This document shows positions 1 to 7,634 of a stretch of DNA of 20,442 bases, piece by piece. The translations under genes and the position numbers were made by a program. Numbering within the stretch: position 1 is the stretch's first letter; every line of letters begins with the position of its first letter. The notes under the pieces were generated by a model, which saw nothing but the letters and a program-made list of their open reading frames with translations, was not told the origin of the DNA and did no database searches. The stretch comes from Burkholderiaceae bacterium. GTDB lineage: Bacteria; Pseudomonadota; Gammaproteobacteria; Burkholderiales; Burkholderiaceae_C. The stretch lies in contig JAFMJA010000015.1 of assembly GCA_017853735.1 (NCBI GenBank), positions 1 to 20,442 of the forward strand. The letters are read 5' to 3'.

Positions 1-24
1 GAATAAGGGCCTGGCCTGAAAGCT

Positions 25-52
25 TCGTCAAATCAAGGAGTTAGGCTATAAT
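25..52 (+). promoter_or_regulatory. Candidate sigma-70 promoter for rpmF
   Basis: A perfect -10 hexamer TATAAT lies at 47-52. A 4-of-6 match to the -35 hexamer (TCGTCA, 25-30) lies 16 bp upstream. Transcription would begin near 60 and leave an untranslated leader of about 90 nt before rpmF. The perfect -10 box and its position before a strongly expressed ribosomal protein gene support the call, although the -35 match is only moderate. Confidence 0.55.
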
Positions 53-151
53 TGCAGGTTCTGTGCGCAACCGATCTGCGCCCTTTCTGACGATTTTTGA
101 AGAAACCCATGCCTCAGGCAGTCACTGAGGCCAGTTTACGAGGAGCCAATC

Positions 152-334
152 ATGGCCGTTCAACAAAACAAGAAGTCGCCCTCAAAACGCGGCATGCACC
201 GTTCGCACAATGCGCTCAATGTACCGGGCATCGCGGTGGAGCCCACCACCGGCGAGACCCATTTGCGCCACCATATCAGCCCCAATGGTTTTTACCGAGG
301 GCGCAAGGTCCTCAAGACCAAGTCTGAAGCCTGA
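152..334 (+). CDS. rpmF: 50S ribosomal protein L32
   Basis: This 60-residue protein is L32, a small component of the large ribosomal subunit. It begins MAVQQNKKSPSKRGMHRSHN and contains the family signature HLRHHISPNGFYRGRKV near residues 38-54. It has no cysteine, so it is the zinc-free form, as in E. coli, rather than the zinc-ribbon form. The start is fixed by an AGGAG ribosome binding site at 141-145, six bases before the ATG. Length and sequence are typical. In proteobacteria rpmF usually precedes plsX and the fab genes, as here, linking ribosome and membrane synthesis. A promoter candidate lies upstream and a terminator or attenuator candidate follows immediately. Confidence 0.98.
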   Translation: MAVQQNKKSPSKRGMHRSHNALNVPGIAVEPTTGETHLRHHISPNGFYRGRKVLKTKSEA

Positions 335-335
335 T

Positions 336-397
336 CTTCAAACTGCCCCGGCCCGATGCGCTACCCTGAACCGTAGCCTCGGGCCTTTGTTTTGAAG
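336..397 (+). terminator. Rho-independent terminator or attenuator between rpmF and plsX
   Basis: A stem of GGCCCGA (350-356) with TCGGGCC (379-385) is extended inward by GCTAC (360-364) with GTAGC (373-377). It is followed by the T-rich tract TTTGTTTT (386-393). Outer sequences CTTCAAAC (336-343) and GTTTTGAAG (389-397) can also pair with one bulge and would compete with the U-tract. It starts directly after the rpmF stop codon. It probably ends most rpmF transcripts while letting some continue into plsX. Confidence 0.75.
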
Positions 398-429
398 CTG
401 CGCGCCTTGACTTCAACCACGGGTCGCTC

Positions 430-1467
430 ATGATCACCATCGCTGTTGACTGCATGGGAGGCGACCATGGTCCGGCCGTCACCCTTGCGGCATGTCGGAG
501 CTTTCTTCAGCATCATGAACAGGCGCACCTGCTTCTGGTGGGGCTGCCTGAAGCTCTGTCTGTCCTACATCATCCGCGCGCGCGCATCGTGCCTGCCAGC
601 GAAGTGGTGGGTATGGACGACCCGATTGAAATCGCCCTGCGCAAAAAAAAGGATTCCTCGATGCGGGTGGCCATCGAGCAGGTCAAGCAAGGCCATGCGC
701 AGGCCGCTGTATCGGCTGGCAATACAGGCGCCCTGATGGCCATCGCACGCTATGTGCTCAAAACCATGGACGGGATTGACCGTCCTGCCATTGCCACCCA
801 GATGCCCAACAGTCAGGGAGGTGCGACCACCGTATTGGATCTGGGGGCCAATGTGGACTGCTCCGCGGTGCACCTGCTTCAATTTGCAGTCATGGGCTCG
901 GCCCTGGTTTCGGTGTTGACCGATGAGCCAAACCCGACGGTCGGCCTGCTCAATATTGGCGAAGAAGTGATTAAAGGTAATGAAGTTATCAAAAAAGCTA
1001 GCGAATTGTTGCGATCTGCTGCTAATTCTGGCGATTTGAATTTTTTGGGCAATGTCGAGGGGAATGACATTTTTAAAGGCACGGCTGATATTGTGGTTTG
1101 CGATGGTTTTGTCGGAAATGTAACCCTCAAAGCGGTGGAGGGCCTGGCTTCCATGATTGGCGGATTCCTGAAGCAAGAGTTTTCTCGAAATATCTTCACT
1201 AAATTTGCGGCTATTTGTGCTTATCCTGTGCTAACTTCTTTTAAAAAACGGGTAGACCATCGTCGCTACAATGGCGCGGCGCTCTTGGGTCTGCGAGGAT
1301 TGGTTTTCAAAAGCCATGGCTCAGCAGACGAGTTGGCTTTTGAGAACGCTCTGAACCGGGCGTATGATGCTGCCCGAAACCATTTGCTGGAACGTGTCCA
1401 AGCACGAGTCACCCATGCGGCCCCTCTGCTGACGTTTGCGGGTGGCACTGATGAGAACCGTGCTTGA
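430..1467 (+). CDS. plsX: Phosphate acyltransferase PlsX
   Basis: PlsX converts acyl-ACP and inorganic phosphate to acyl-phosphate. PlsY then uses acyl-phosphate to acylate glycerol-3-phosphate, so PlsX joins fatty-acid to phospholipid synthesis as a peripheral membrane enzyme. The 345-residue length is normal. Family signatures are the N-terminal AVDCMGGDHGP (residues 5-15), SAGNTGALMA (95-104), EGNDIFKG and CDGFVGNVTLK in the middle, and DHRRYNGAALLGLRG near the C-terminus. The ATG at 430 has no strong Shine-Dalgarno sequence, but it gives the family's usual N-terminus. The protein looks entirely ordinary, yet its DNA between about 961 and 1260 is only about 42% GC by hand count, clearly lower than its surroundings. 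fabH follows after 29 bp. Confidence 0.97.
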   Translation: MITIAVDCMGGDHGPAVTLAACRSFLQHHEQAHLLLVGLPEALSVLHHPRARIVPASEVVGMDDPIEIALRKKKDSSMRVAIEQVKQGHAQAAVSAGNTGALMAIARYVLKTMDGIDRPAIATQMPNSQGGATTVLDLGANVDCSAVHLLQFAVMGSALVSVLTDEPNPTVGLLNIGEEVIKGNEVIKKASELLRSAANSGDLNFLGNVEGNDIFKGTADIVVCDGFVGNVTLKAVEGLASMIGGFLKQEFSRNIFTKFAAICAYPVLTSFKKRVDHRRYNGAALLGLRGLVFKSHGSADELAFENALNRAYDAARNHLLERVQARVTHAAPLLTFAGGTDENRA

Positions 1468-1496
1468 GGCGCTCATCCCTAAAAAACCCCACCACC

Positions 1497-2474
1497 ATGC
1501 AACGTTTTTCACGCATCACCGGCACGGGCAGTTATTTACCCCCAGCTCGCCTGAGCAATGCGGATATGGTCGCTCGCCTGGCTGGCCAGGGGATTGAAAC
1601 CTCTGACGATTGGATTGTTGAAAGAACCGGCATCCGTGCTCGCCACTTTGCTGCTGCTGGGGTGAACAGCAGCGACCTGGCTGCTGAGGCTTGCCGGCGA
1701 GCCCTGGAGGCTGCTCGTCTCAAGCCTGAGGACATCGATCTGATCATAGTGGCCACCTCCACTCCGGACATGGTCTTTCCCTCCACTGCCTGCATCCTTC
1801 AAAACAAGCTGGGTGCCAATGGTTGCCCGGCCTTTGACGTGCAGGCGGTATGCAGTGGTTTTGTCTATGCCCTGTCGGTTGCAGACGCGATGATCCAGAA
1901 TGCAAGCGCCAGCAAGGCGCTGGTGGTCGGGGCCGAGGTGTTTTCTCGTATCCTTGATTTCAAGGATCGAACCACCTGTGTGCTGTTTGGCGATGGAGCC
2001 GGCGCCGTGGTCCTGGAGGCCTCGGATCGGCCTGGTATTTTGGCCACTGATTTGCACGCCGATGGCCGCTATGTGGACATCTTATGCACCCCAGGTCATG
2101 TCGCCGAAGGCGGGGTGCTAGGCGACCCCTTGCTCAAAATGGACGGTCAGGCAGTGTTTAAGCTGGCAGTGGGTGTGCTGGAAGAGTCCGCCCGAGCGGT
2201 GTTGGCCAAGGCCGGGCGGCAGGAGGCTGAAATCGATTGGTTGATTCCCCACCAGGCCAATATCCGGATCATGCAAAGCACTGCCAAAAAGCTCAAATTG
2301 CCCATGGAAAAAGTGATGGTCACGGTGGATCAGCATGGCAATACGTCGGCAGCCTCTATCCCGCTGGCCCTCGATGCGGGCGTACGCGCGGGCAAGATCA
2401 AGCCAGGCGATCTGCTCATGCTCGAAGGGGTGGGAGGCGGCTTTACCTGGGGTGCCGTGCTGCTTAATTTCTAG
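1497..2474 (+). CDS. fabH: Beta-ketoacyl-ACP synthase III (FabH)
   Basis: FabH starts fatty-acid chains by condensing acetyl-CoA with malonyl-ACP. The catalytic Cys-His-Asn set is visible: Cys119 in AVCSGF, His in IPHQANIRI and Asn in DQHGNTSAASIP. The C-terminal glycine-rich GVGGGFTWGAVLL is also typical. The frame is open from a TTG at 1464 that overlaps the end of plsX. I chose the ATG at 1497 because it begins MQRFSRITGTGSYLPP, the normal family start, and gives 325 residues. The 11 extra residues from the TTG have no counterpart in the family as I know it. The gene lies in the fab cluster, 49 bp before fabD. Confidence 0.96.
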   Translation: MQRFSRITGTGSYLPPARLSNADMVARLAGQGIETSDDWIVERTGIRARHFAAAGVNSSDLAAEACRRALEAARLKPEDIDLIIVATSTPDMVFPSTACILQNKLGANGCPAFDVQAVCSGFVYALSVADAMIQNASASKALVVGAEVFSRILDFKDRTTCVLFGDGAGAVVLEASDRPGILATDLHADGRYVDILCTPGHVAEGGVLGDPLLKMDGQAVFKLAVGVLEESARAVLAKAGRQEAEIDWLIPHQANIRIMQSTAKKLKLPMEKVMVTVDQHGNTSAASIPLALDAGVRAGKIKPGDLLMLEGVGGGFTWGAVLLNF

Positions 2475-2523
2475 TGGCCAAGTCAGCTTCACCTGAACCT
2501 TCATTGAGAACAAGCGATACACG

Positions 2524-3474
2524 ATGAAACCATTTGCATTTGTCTTTCCCGGTCAGGGCTCACAGTCGGTGGGCATGCTCGATGCCTGGGGTGACCATCC
2601 CCAGGTCACTGAGACCCTGCGGGAAGCATCGGACGCATTGGGGGAAGACCTGGCAAATCTGATCAAGGCAGGGCCCAAGGAAGTGCTGGCATTGACCACC
2701 AATACCCAACCGGTGATGCTGGTGGCGGGAGTTGCCACTTTTCGGGCCTGGATGGCCGAAACCGGGACGCTGCCGGCTGCTGTGGCCGGCCATTCGCTGG
2801 GGGAGTATTCTGCTCTGGTGGCAGCGGGGGTGTTGAGCCTGTCCCAAGCGACGCCCCTGGTTCGACTGCGTGCGCAGGCCATGCAGGAAGCCGTTCCGGT
2901 GGGCGCAGGGGCGATGGCGGCCATTCTTGGAATGGAATCTTCCAAGGTGATTGAAGCCTGTGCAGAAGTGACCCGCTCTTTGGCGCATGCAGCAGGCGAG
3001 GTGGTGGAGGCGGTTAACTTCAACGATCCAGCCCAGACGGTGATTGCCGGATCCAAGCTGGCAGTGGAGAAGGCCTGTGAGGTTTTGAAAGCGGCGGGTG
3101 CCAAGCGGGCACTGCCATTGCCGGTCTCTGCCCCGTTTCACTCCAGTTTGATGAAACCCGCTGCTGAAAAGCTGCGTGAACGCTTGCAAGGCCTGGAACT
3201 GGCATCACCGCGTATTGCCCTGGTCAATAACATCGACGTGGCTGTGCAAACCGACCCCCAGGGAATTCGCGATGCACTCTATCGTCAGGCCTTTGGGCCG
3301 GTGCGCTGGGTCGAATGCATCCGTGCGATCAAGCAACGCGGCATCCTCCATATCGTGGAATGTGGCCCGGGCAAGGTGCTGGCTGGCATGGTCAAGCGGA
3401 TTGACCCAGAACTCACCGGATTGGCCATGTTCGACCCGGCGACACTCTCCGAAACCAGGGGGCAGATTTTATGA
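2524..3474 (+). CDS. fabD: Malonyl-CoA:ACP transacylase (FabD)
   Basis: FabD moves the malonyl group from CoA to acyl carrier protein, supplying malonyl-ACP to FabH and FabF. The 316-residue protein has the acyltransferase signatures FPGQGSQ (8-14) and GHSLGEYSALV (89-99), with nucleophile Ser91. Arg116 in PLVRLRAQAM probably binds the malonyl carboxylate, and His206 in SAPFHSSLM is the catalytic histidine. The length matches the family. The stop codon overlaps the fabG start in an ATGA at 3471-3474, so the two are likely translationally coupled. No strong ribosome binding site is seen before the ATG. Confidence 0.97.
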   Translation: MKPFAFVFPGQGSQSVGMLDAWGDHPQVTETLREASDALGEDLANLIKAGPKEVLALTTNTQPVMLVAGVATFRAWMAETGTLPAAVAGHSLGEYSALVAAGVLSLSQATPLVRLRAQAMQEAVPVGAGAMAAILGMESSKVIEACAEVTRSLAHAAGEVVEAVNFNDPAQTVIAGSKLAVEKACEVLKAAGAKRALPLPVSAPFHSSLMKPAAEKLRERLQGLELASPRIALVNNIDVAVQTDPQGIRDALYRQAFGPVRWVECIRAIKQRGILHIVECGPGKVLAGMVKRIDPELTGLAMFDPATLSETRGQIL

Positions 3475-4217
3475 GCGAAGTGAAATTCGATGGCCAGGTG
3501 GCGCTGGTCACTGGCGCATCACGCGGCATCGGGGCGGCGATTGCCCATGAGCTGGCCCATCGTGGCCTCAAGGTGGTGGGCACCGCCACCTCGGAAGAGG
3601 GAGCGGCCAAGATCAGCGCATCGCTCTCCGCATTCAATGCATGCAAGGGCATCTGTCTGAATGTCACCGATGCGTCCGCCTGCGAACAAGCCATTGACAC
3701 CATCCTGAAGGAAATGGGAGCCCTGCACATTTTGGTCAACAATGCTGGAATCACCCGGGACAATCTGGCCATGCGCATGAAGGACAGCGAATGGGATGAG
3801 GTGCTTGACACCAACCTGAAGGCGGTTTTTCGGCTTAGTCGGGCGGTCATCCGGCCCATGATGAAGCAACGCTACGGACGCATCATCAATATCACCTCGG
3901 TGGTGGGGGCTTCTGGCAATCCGGGCCAGGCCAACTATGCTGCCGCCAAGGCGGGGGTGGCTGGCATGACACGCGCTTTGGCGCGCGAACTGGGTACCCG
4001 CAATATCACTGTCAATTGTGTGGCTCCCGGTTTCATCGAGACCGATATGACTGCCCATCTGCCCCAAGAGCAGCAAAAGGCCTTGCTGAGCCAGATTCCC
4101 CTGGGACACCTGGGCAAGACCGCTGATATTGCCCATGCCGTGGCCTACCTGGCATCACCCCAGGCGGGGTATGTGACGGGACAGGAATTGCATGTCAATG
4201 GCGGTATGTTGATGTAG
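3471..4217 (+). CDS. fabG: 3-oxoacyl-ACP reductase (FabG)
   Basis: FabG is the NADPH-dependent reductase that turns 3-oxoacyl-ACP into 3-hydroxyacyl-ACP in each elongation cycle. The 248-residue protein is a classical short-chain dehydrogenase. It has the nucleotide-binding TGASRGIG (14-21), the NNAG motif (90-93) and the catalytic residues Asn115, Ser143, Tyr156 and Lys160 (YAAAK). The C-terminus, ending GQELHVNGGMLM, is typical of FabG rather than of other members of the superfamily. The ATG overlaps the fabD stop by four bases. The next gene, acpP, encodes the carrier protein of its substrate. Confidence 0.97.
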   Translation: MSEVKFDGQVALVTGASRGIGAAIAHELAHRGLKVVGTATSEEGAAKISASLSAFNACKGICLNVTDASACEQAIDTILKEMGALHILVNNAGITRDNLAMRMKDSEWDEVLDTNLKAVFRLSRAVIRPMMKQRYGRIINITSVVGASGNPGQANYAAAKAGVAGMTRALARELGTRNITVNCVAPGFIETDMTAHLPQEQQKALLSQIPLGHLGKTADIAHAVAYLASPQAGYVTGQELHVNGGMLM

Positions 4218-4252
4218 TTCATTGCCGGCCAACTGTGCGGCAGGCTGGGCTG

Positions 4253-4282
4253 GGCGAGTGGTTTCGCCAAGACGGCTAAAAT
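4253..4282 (+). promoter_or_regulatory. Possible acpP promoter and leader hairpin
   Basis: The 97 bp between fabG and acpP contain a hairpin, GGCGA (4253-4257) with TCGCC (4264-4268). A TAAAAT sequence at 4277-4282 resembles a -10 box about 32 bp before the acpP ATG. I cannot find a matching -35 hexamer at the right distance, so the promoter call is weak. A separate acpP promoter would fit, because ACP is needed in far greater amounts than the enzymes around it. Confidence 0.35.
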
Positions 4283-4314
4283 CACAGTTCTTTCTATAAC
4301 CCTTTGAGGGAACC

Positions 4315-4554
4315 ATGAGCGATATCGAAGCACGCGTCAAGAAAATCATTGCCGAGCAACTCGGTGTGGAAGAAGCCCAGGTCACCAGTGAAAAGTCATT
4401 TGTGGCCGATCTGGGAGCCGACTCCCTGGATACGGTTGAACTGGTGATGGCCCTGGAAGACGAGTTTGGCATCGAAATCCCGGACGAGGACGCCGAGAAG
4501 ATCACCACGGTGCAAAACGCGATCGACTACGCCAAGTCGCACCAGAAAGCCTGA
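4315..4554 (+). CDS. acpP: Acyl carrier protein
   Basis: ACP is the small acidic cytoplasmic protein that carries growing acyl chains on a phosphopantetheine arm. The 79-residue protein contains the invariant attachment motif GADSLDTVEL, with Ser37 as the modified residue. The rest is the usual four-helix, Asp/Glu-rich sequence. A GAGGG ribosome binding site lies just upstream (4306-4310). AcpS, encoded at 17015-17407 in this window, attaches the arm; FabD, FabG and FabF, encoded around it, use the carrier. A stable stem-loop follows the stop codon. Confidence 0.98.
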   Translation: MSDIEARVKKIIAEQLGVEEAQVTSEKSFVADLGADSLDTVELVMALEDEFGIEIPDEDAEKITTVQNAIDYAKSHQKA

Positions 4555-4557
4555 TCC

Positions 4558-4598
4558 GCTTTGTGCCAGCGGCGCCTGCCAGCGCCGTTGTCACAAGC
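4558..4598 (+). other. Stable RNA stem-loop between acpP and fabF
   Basis: CGGCGC (4570-4575) and GCGCCG (4582-4587) form a perfect inner stem with a 6-nt loop. TTGTG (4561-4565) and CACAA (4592-4596) form an outer stem, extendable with one bulge by GC (4558-4559) and GC (4597-4598). There is no U-tract, so it is not a classical terminator. It starts four bases after the acpP stop. It could protect the 3' end of acpP mRNA or mark a processing site, which would keep acpP mRNA more abundant than fabF mRNA. Confidence 0.5.
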
Positions 4599-4668
4599 CG
4601 GGCGCATTGCTGTCGCGAGATGCTTTCAATGGCATTCGCCCCTGAACATCGCAAGCCCCTCTAAGTCT

Positions 4669-5913
4669 ATGTCATCACGTCGCGTTGTCATCACGGGCCT
4701 GGGTTGCATCAGCCCGGTCGGCAATACTGTGGCAGACGCCTGGAACAATTTGCTGGCCGGCAGATCGGGCATCGACCTGATCACCAAGTTTGATGCTGCC
4801 AACTTCTCCTGCAAGATTGCTGGAGAAGTCAAAAACTTTGACCTGGAGTCCTACATTGGTGCCAAAGAAGCCCGCACCATGGACACCTTTATCCATTACG
4901 GTATTGCTGCTGCGGCACAGGCTGTCAGCGATGCTGGTCTGCTTACTGGCGAATCGCTGAGAGAAGAGCAAGCGGAACGGATTGGCTGCATGATTGGCTC
5001 CGGCATCGGAGGCCTGCCCTTGATCGAGCAGACCCATGCTGAACTGACCAACCGCGGCCCTCGCCGTATTTCCCCCTTTTTCGTGCCCGCTTCGATCATC
5101 AACATGATCTCCGGCCATGTCTCGATGCGCTTTGGCTTCAAGGGTCCCAATCTGGCCATTGTCACCGCCTGCACGACCGGGCTGCACAATATCGGTGAAG
5201 CAGGACGCCTGATTGAATATGGCGATGCCGATGTCATGATTGCAGGTGGCTCGGAGGCCACTGTGTCACCCCTGGGTGTTGGTGGTTTTGCTGCCATGCG
5301 GGCCCTGTCCACCCGTAACGACGATCCCAAGAGCGCTTCTCGACCCTGGGACAAGGACCGGGATGGTTTTGTACTGGGTGAGGGTGCTGGTGTGATGGTG
5401 CTCGAAGAGTATGAGCATGCCAAGGCCCGCGGTGCCAAGATCTATGCCGAACTGTGCGGCTTTGGCATGAGTGCAGACGCAGGCCACATGACCGCTCCCA
5501 ACATGGACGGTCCTCGGCGTGCCATGTTACTGGCCATGCGCCACGCTGGCCTCAACCCTGATCAGGTGAATTTTGTCAATGCCCACGGCACTTCCACCCC
5601 TTTGGGTGATGTCAACGAAAGCAATGCGATCAAGGCTGCGCTGGGAGATCATGCCAAGAAAATTGTGGTCAATTCCACCAAATCGATGACCGGGCATCTT
5701 CTGGGTGGTGCCGGTGGCATCGAAAGCGTCTTTACTGTGCTGTCCGTGCACCACCAAAAAAGCCCACCCACCATCAACCTGAACCAGCAGGACCCAGAGT
5801 GCGACCTTGATTACTGCGCCAACAGCGCGCGCGACATGAAAATTGACGTCGCCCTCAAGAACAATTTCGGCTTTGGTGGTACCAACGGCACCCTGGTGTT
5901 CAAGCGTATCTGA
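4669..5913 (+). CDS. fabF: Beta-ketoacyl-ACP synthase II (FabF)
   Basis: FabF condenses malonyl-ACP with acyl-ACP during elongation. In proteobacteria it is also the enzyme that lengthens C16:1 to C18:1 at low temperature. Its catalytic residues are Cys168 in TACTTGLHN, His306 in NAHGTSTPLGD, Lys338 in STKSMTGH and His343. The C-terminal NNFGFGGTNGTLVF is characteristic. The frame is open back to a TTG at 4561, but that start would sit inside the RNA stem after acpP. The ATG at 4669 begins MSSRRVVITGLGCISPVGN and gives 414 residues, the normal size. No clear Shine-Dalgarno sequence precedes it. Confidence 0.97.
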   Translation: MSSRRVVITGLGCISPVGNTVADAWNNLLAGRSGIDLITKFDAANFSCKIAGEVKNFDLESYIGAKEARTMDTFIHYGIAAAAQAVSDAGLLTGESLREEQAERIGCMIGSGIGGLPLIEQTHAELTNRGPRRISPFFVPASIINMISGHVSMRFGFKGPNLAIVTACTTGLHNIGEAGRLIEYGDADVMIAGGSEATVSPLGVGGFAAMRALSTRNDDPKSASRPWDKDRDGFVLGEGAGVMVLEEYEHAKARGAKIYAELCGFGMSADAGHMTAPNMDGPRRAMLLAMRHAGLNPDQVNFVNAHGTSTPLGDVNESNAIKAALGDHAKKIVVNSTKSMTGHLLGGAGGIESVFTVLSVHHQKSPPTINLNQQDPECDLDYCANSARDMKIDVALKNNFGFGGTNGTLVFKRI

Positions 5914-5931
5914 AACGCCAGACCTTTCCTC

Positions 5932-6384
5932 ATGCATAACGCCCCAGCGGTCAATTTTCCGGTGGGGCGTTCTGCCCTTCAGGGTGGGCTGATTGCCGGC
6001 GCGGCCCTGCTGATCCTGCTGGCTGACATACTCTGGATTTATCAAGTCGGGCAAATCGGTTGGACGCAATGGGGTGCCTTGGCCATGGGTGTCTTGACCT
6101 GCTTATTGGCCTGCTGGGATTGGATGCGTCAGCCATCTGGACGACTGCGTTGGGACGGTAGCTGTTGGTCCTGGCTGGCGGACGACGTAGAACGCTCAGG
6201 TCTTCTCGCCGTCCGTCTGGATTGGCAGCGCTTCATGTTGCTGGAATTCCAGCCAGACCGTGGCGCAGCGCGATGGCTCTGGGTGTCTCGCCACTGGTCG
6301 CCCGATTCCTGGGAGGGCTTGCGGCGCGCAGTCTTTGCAGCGCCACGAACGGTTGAACTGGCTGGGCCGCAGACGACGCCATGA
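5932..6384 (+). CDS. Small membrane protein, YgfX (CptA)-like
   Basis: This 150-residue protein has two predicted membrane helices near its N-terminus (about residues 17-37 and 44-64). A Trp-rich soluble part follows, with GRLRWDGSCWSW and, near the C-terminus, WLWVSRHWSPDSWEGLRRAVF. The layout of a helical hairpin, a short beta-rich tail and a final D-x-W-x-x-LRR-like motif resembles the YgfX/CptA family. In E. coli a YgfX protein has been linked to cytoskeletal inhibition and to a SdhE partner. The similarity is judged by eye and may only be distant. It starts 18 bp after fabF and its stop overlaps the rpoE start in ATGA (6381-6384), so it is probably co-translated with sigma-E. No strong ribosome binding site is visible. 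Confidence 0.7.
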   Translation: MHNAPAVNFPVGRSALQGGLIAGAALLILLADILWIYQVGQIGWTQWGALAMGVLTCLLACWDWMRQPSGRLRWDGSCWSWLADDVERSGLLAVRLDWQRFMLLEFQPDRGAARWLWVSRHWSPDSWEGLRRAVFAAPRTVELAGPQTTP

Positions 6385-7013
6385 GTTCACCGCACAAGCC
6401 AGCGCCAATGGGGGATAACCCGGATGCGCCACTGGTCGAGCGTGTCTTGGCCGGTGACAAGCGCGCCTTTGATGTCTTGGTTCTCAAGTACCAGCGACGC
6501 ATTGAGCGGCTGATTGCTCGCATGGTGCGAGACCAGGCCCTGGCGGAAGATATTGCGCAGGAAACCTTTCTCCGTGCCTACCGGGCCTTGCACCAATACC
6601 GTGGTGATGCCCAGTTCTATACCTGGCTGTACCGGATTGCCATCAATACTGCCAAAAAATTCCTGCTTGAGCGCAAGCGCGATCCGCTGACGATGCTCGT
6701 CAGCCAGGAAAATGATGACGAAAAAGATGAAACTTTTCGTCATCAAAATGAACCAATCAGCGAAGAGACGCCAGATTCAGTCTTGGCAGCACGTCAAATC
6801 GCTGCTGCCGTGGAGGCGGGGCTGGCTGCCTTGCCAGAGGATTTGCGGCAGGCGGTTACCTTGCGAGAGATTGAGGGATTGAGTTATGAAGAGATTGCCA
6901 CGCTCATGAATTCTCCAATTGGAACAGTGCGGTCCAGAATTTTTCGTGCACGCGAAGCGATCTCCTCGAGGCTGCGACCTTTACTGGAGCAGCACTCAGG
7001 CAAGCGCTGGTGA
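6381..7013 (+). CDS. rpoE: RNA polymerase sigma-E factor (extracytoplasmic stress)
   Basis: This 210-residue ECF sigma factor directs RNA polymerase to envelope-stress genes. Region 2 covers about residues 25-95, including AEDIAQETFLRAYRAL and FYTWLYRIAINTAKK. An acidic linker rich in Asp and Glu occupies about 110-132. Region 4 (about 140-195) has the helix-turn-helix LSYEEIATLMNSPIGTVRSR. The sequence, ending SGKRW, is typical of the RpoE/AlgU group in Burkholderiales. It overlaps the YgfX-like gene by four bases and is followed by its inhibitors RseA and RseB, which hold it inactive at the membrane until envelope stress triggers proteolysis of RseA. Confidence 0.96.
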   Translation: MSSPHKPAPMGDNPDAPLVERVLAGDKRAFDVLVLKYQRRIERLIARMVRDQALAEDIAQETFLRAYRALHQYRGDAQFYTWLYRIAINTAKKFLLERKRDPLTMLVSQENDDEKDETFRHQNEPISEETPDSVLAARQIAAAVEAGLAALPEDLRQAVTLREIEGLSYEEIATLMNSPIGTVRSRIFRAREAISSRLRPLLEQHSGKRW

Positions 7014-7033
7014 GGGCCAGGAGGAAGAACAGG

Positions 7034-7618
7034 ATGGATGAATTGGATGTCAAAGCTCGGGAAATGATTTCAGCATTGGCTGACGGGGAACTGAGCGGCC
7101 AGGAACTTGAGCATGCGCTGGCCCTGCTGGATACCAGTGAGCAGGCCCTGGATTATTGGCGCTGCTGTCATATTGCTGGTGATGTGATGCGAGCCCCCGA
7201 ATTGGCGCATGAAGCCCTTGCAGGCAACGCGCTTGTGCAGCGGCTCCAACAGCAACTTGACGCAGAAGACCCGGTTCGGTCCGGCCCTGAATCTGAGCAG
7301 CTGGTCAGATTGTCGGATGCACAGGGCAAGCCAGCGGCCAATTCGGATTTTTTCCATTGGCGCCTGGTCGCCGGCATCACCGCGTTCGCCGTGTTGGCTA
7401 GCCTGGCCTGGCAATTGATGCCTGCTGTGACCGAGCCGGGCAAGGCCCCGGGGCTGGTGGTGCAAACCGAACCAGCGCTGACCGAGCAGCCGACCATGAT
7501 TCGTGATCCAAGGCTCGACCATTTTCTGGCCGCCCACCAACAGCTTGCCGGGGCTTCGGCCTTGCAAAAACCGGTTGGTTTTTTGCGCAACGCAACCCTG
7601 GAGCGTGCCGACCGTTAA
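7034..7618 (+). CDS. rseA: Anti-sigma-E factor RseA (MucA-like)
   Basis: RseA is a single-pass inner-membrane protein. Its cytoplasmic N-terminus binds sigma-E, and its periplasmic part is bound by RseB. The 194-residue protein starts with the RseA N-domain pattern REMISALADGELSGQELEHA, followed by WRCCHIAGDVMR (42-53). One membrane helix is seen at about 111-130, and the periplasmic tail is short, about 64 residues. The frame is open from a GTG at 7010, but an AGGAGG site at 7019-7024 is correctly placed only for the ATG at 7034. Position between rpoE and rseB supports the identity more strongly than sequence, because this family diverges fast. Confidence 0.9.
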   Translation: MDELDVKAREMISALADGELSGQELEHALALLDTSEQALDYWRCCHIAGDVMRAPELAHEALAGNALVQRLQQQLDAEDPVRSGPESEQLVRLSDAQGKPAANSDFFHWRLVAGITAFAVLASLAWQLMPAVTEPGKAPGLVVQTEPALTEQPTMIRDPRLDHFLAAHQQLAGASALQKPVGFLRNATLERADR

Positions 7619-7634
7619 TGGCCTCACTTGCACG

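Noticed and set aside
1..19. Five in-frame codons ending in TGA at 17-19, possibly the C-terminus of a DUF177 (yceD) gene that usually precedes rpmF.
   Set aside because: Only five residues are visible, which is too little to identify a protein; gene order alone supports it.
97..327. A 76-codon open frame overlapping rpmF.
   Set aside because: It is in another frame across a certain ribosomal protein gene, with no matching ribosome binding site or family features.
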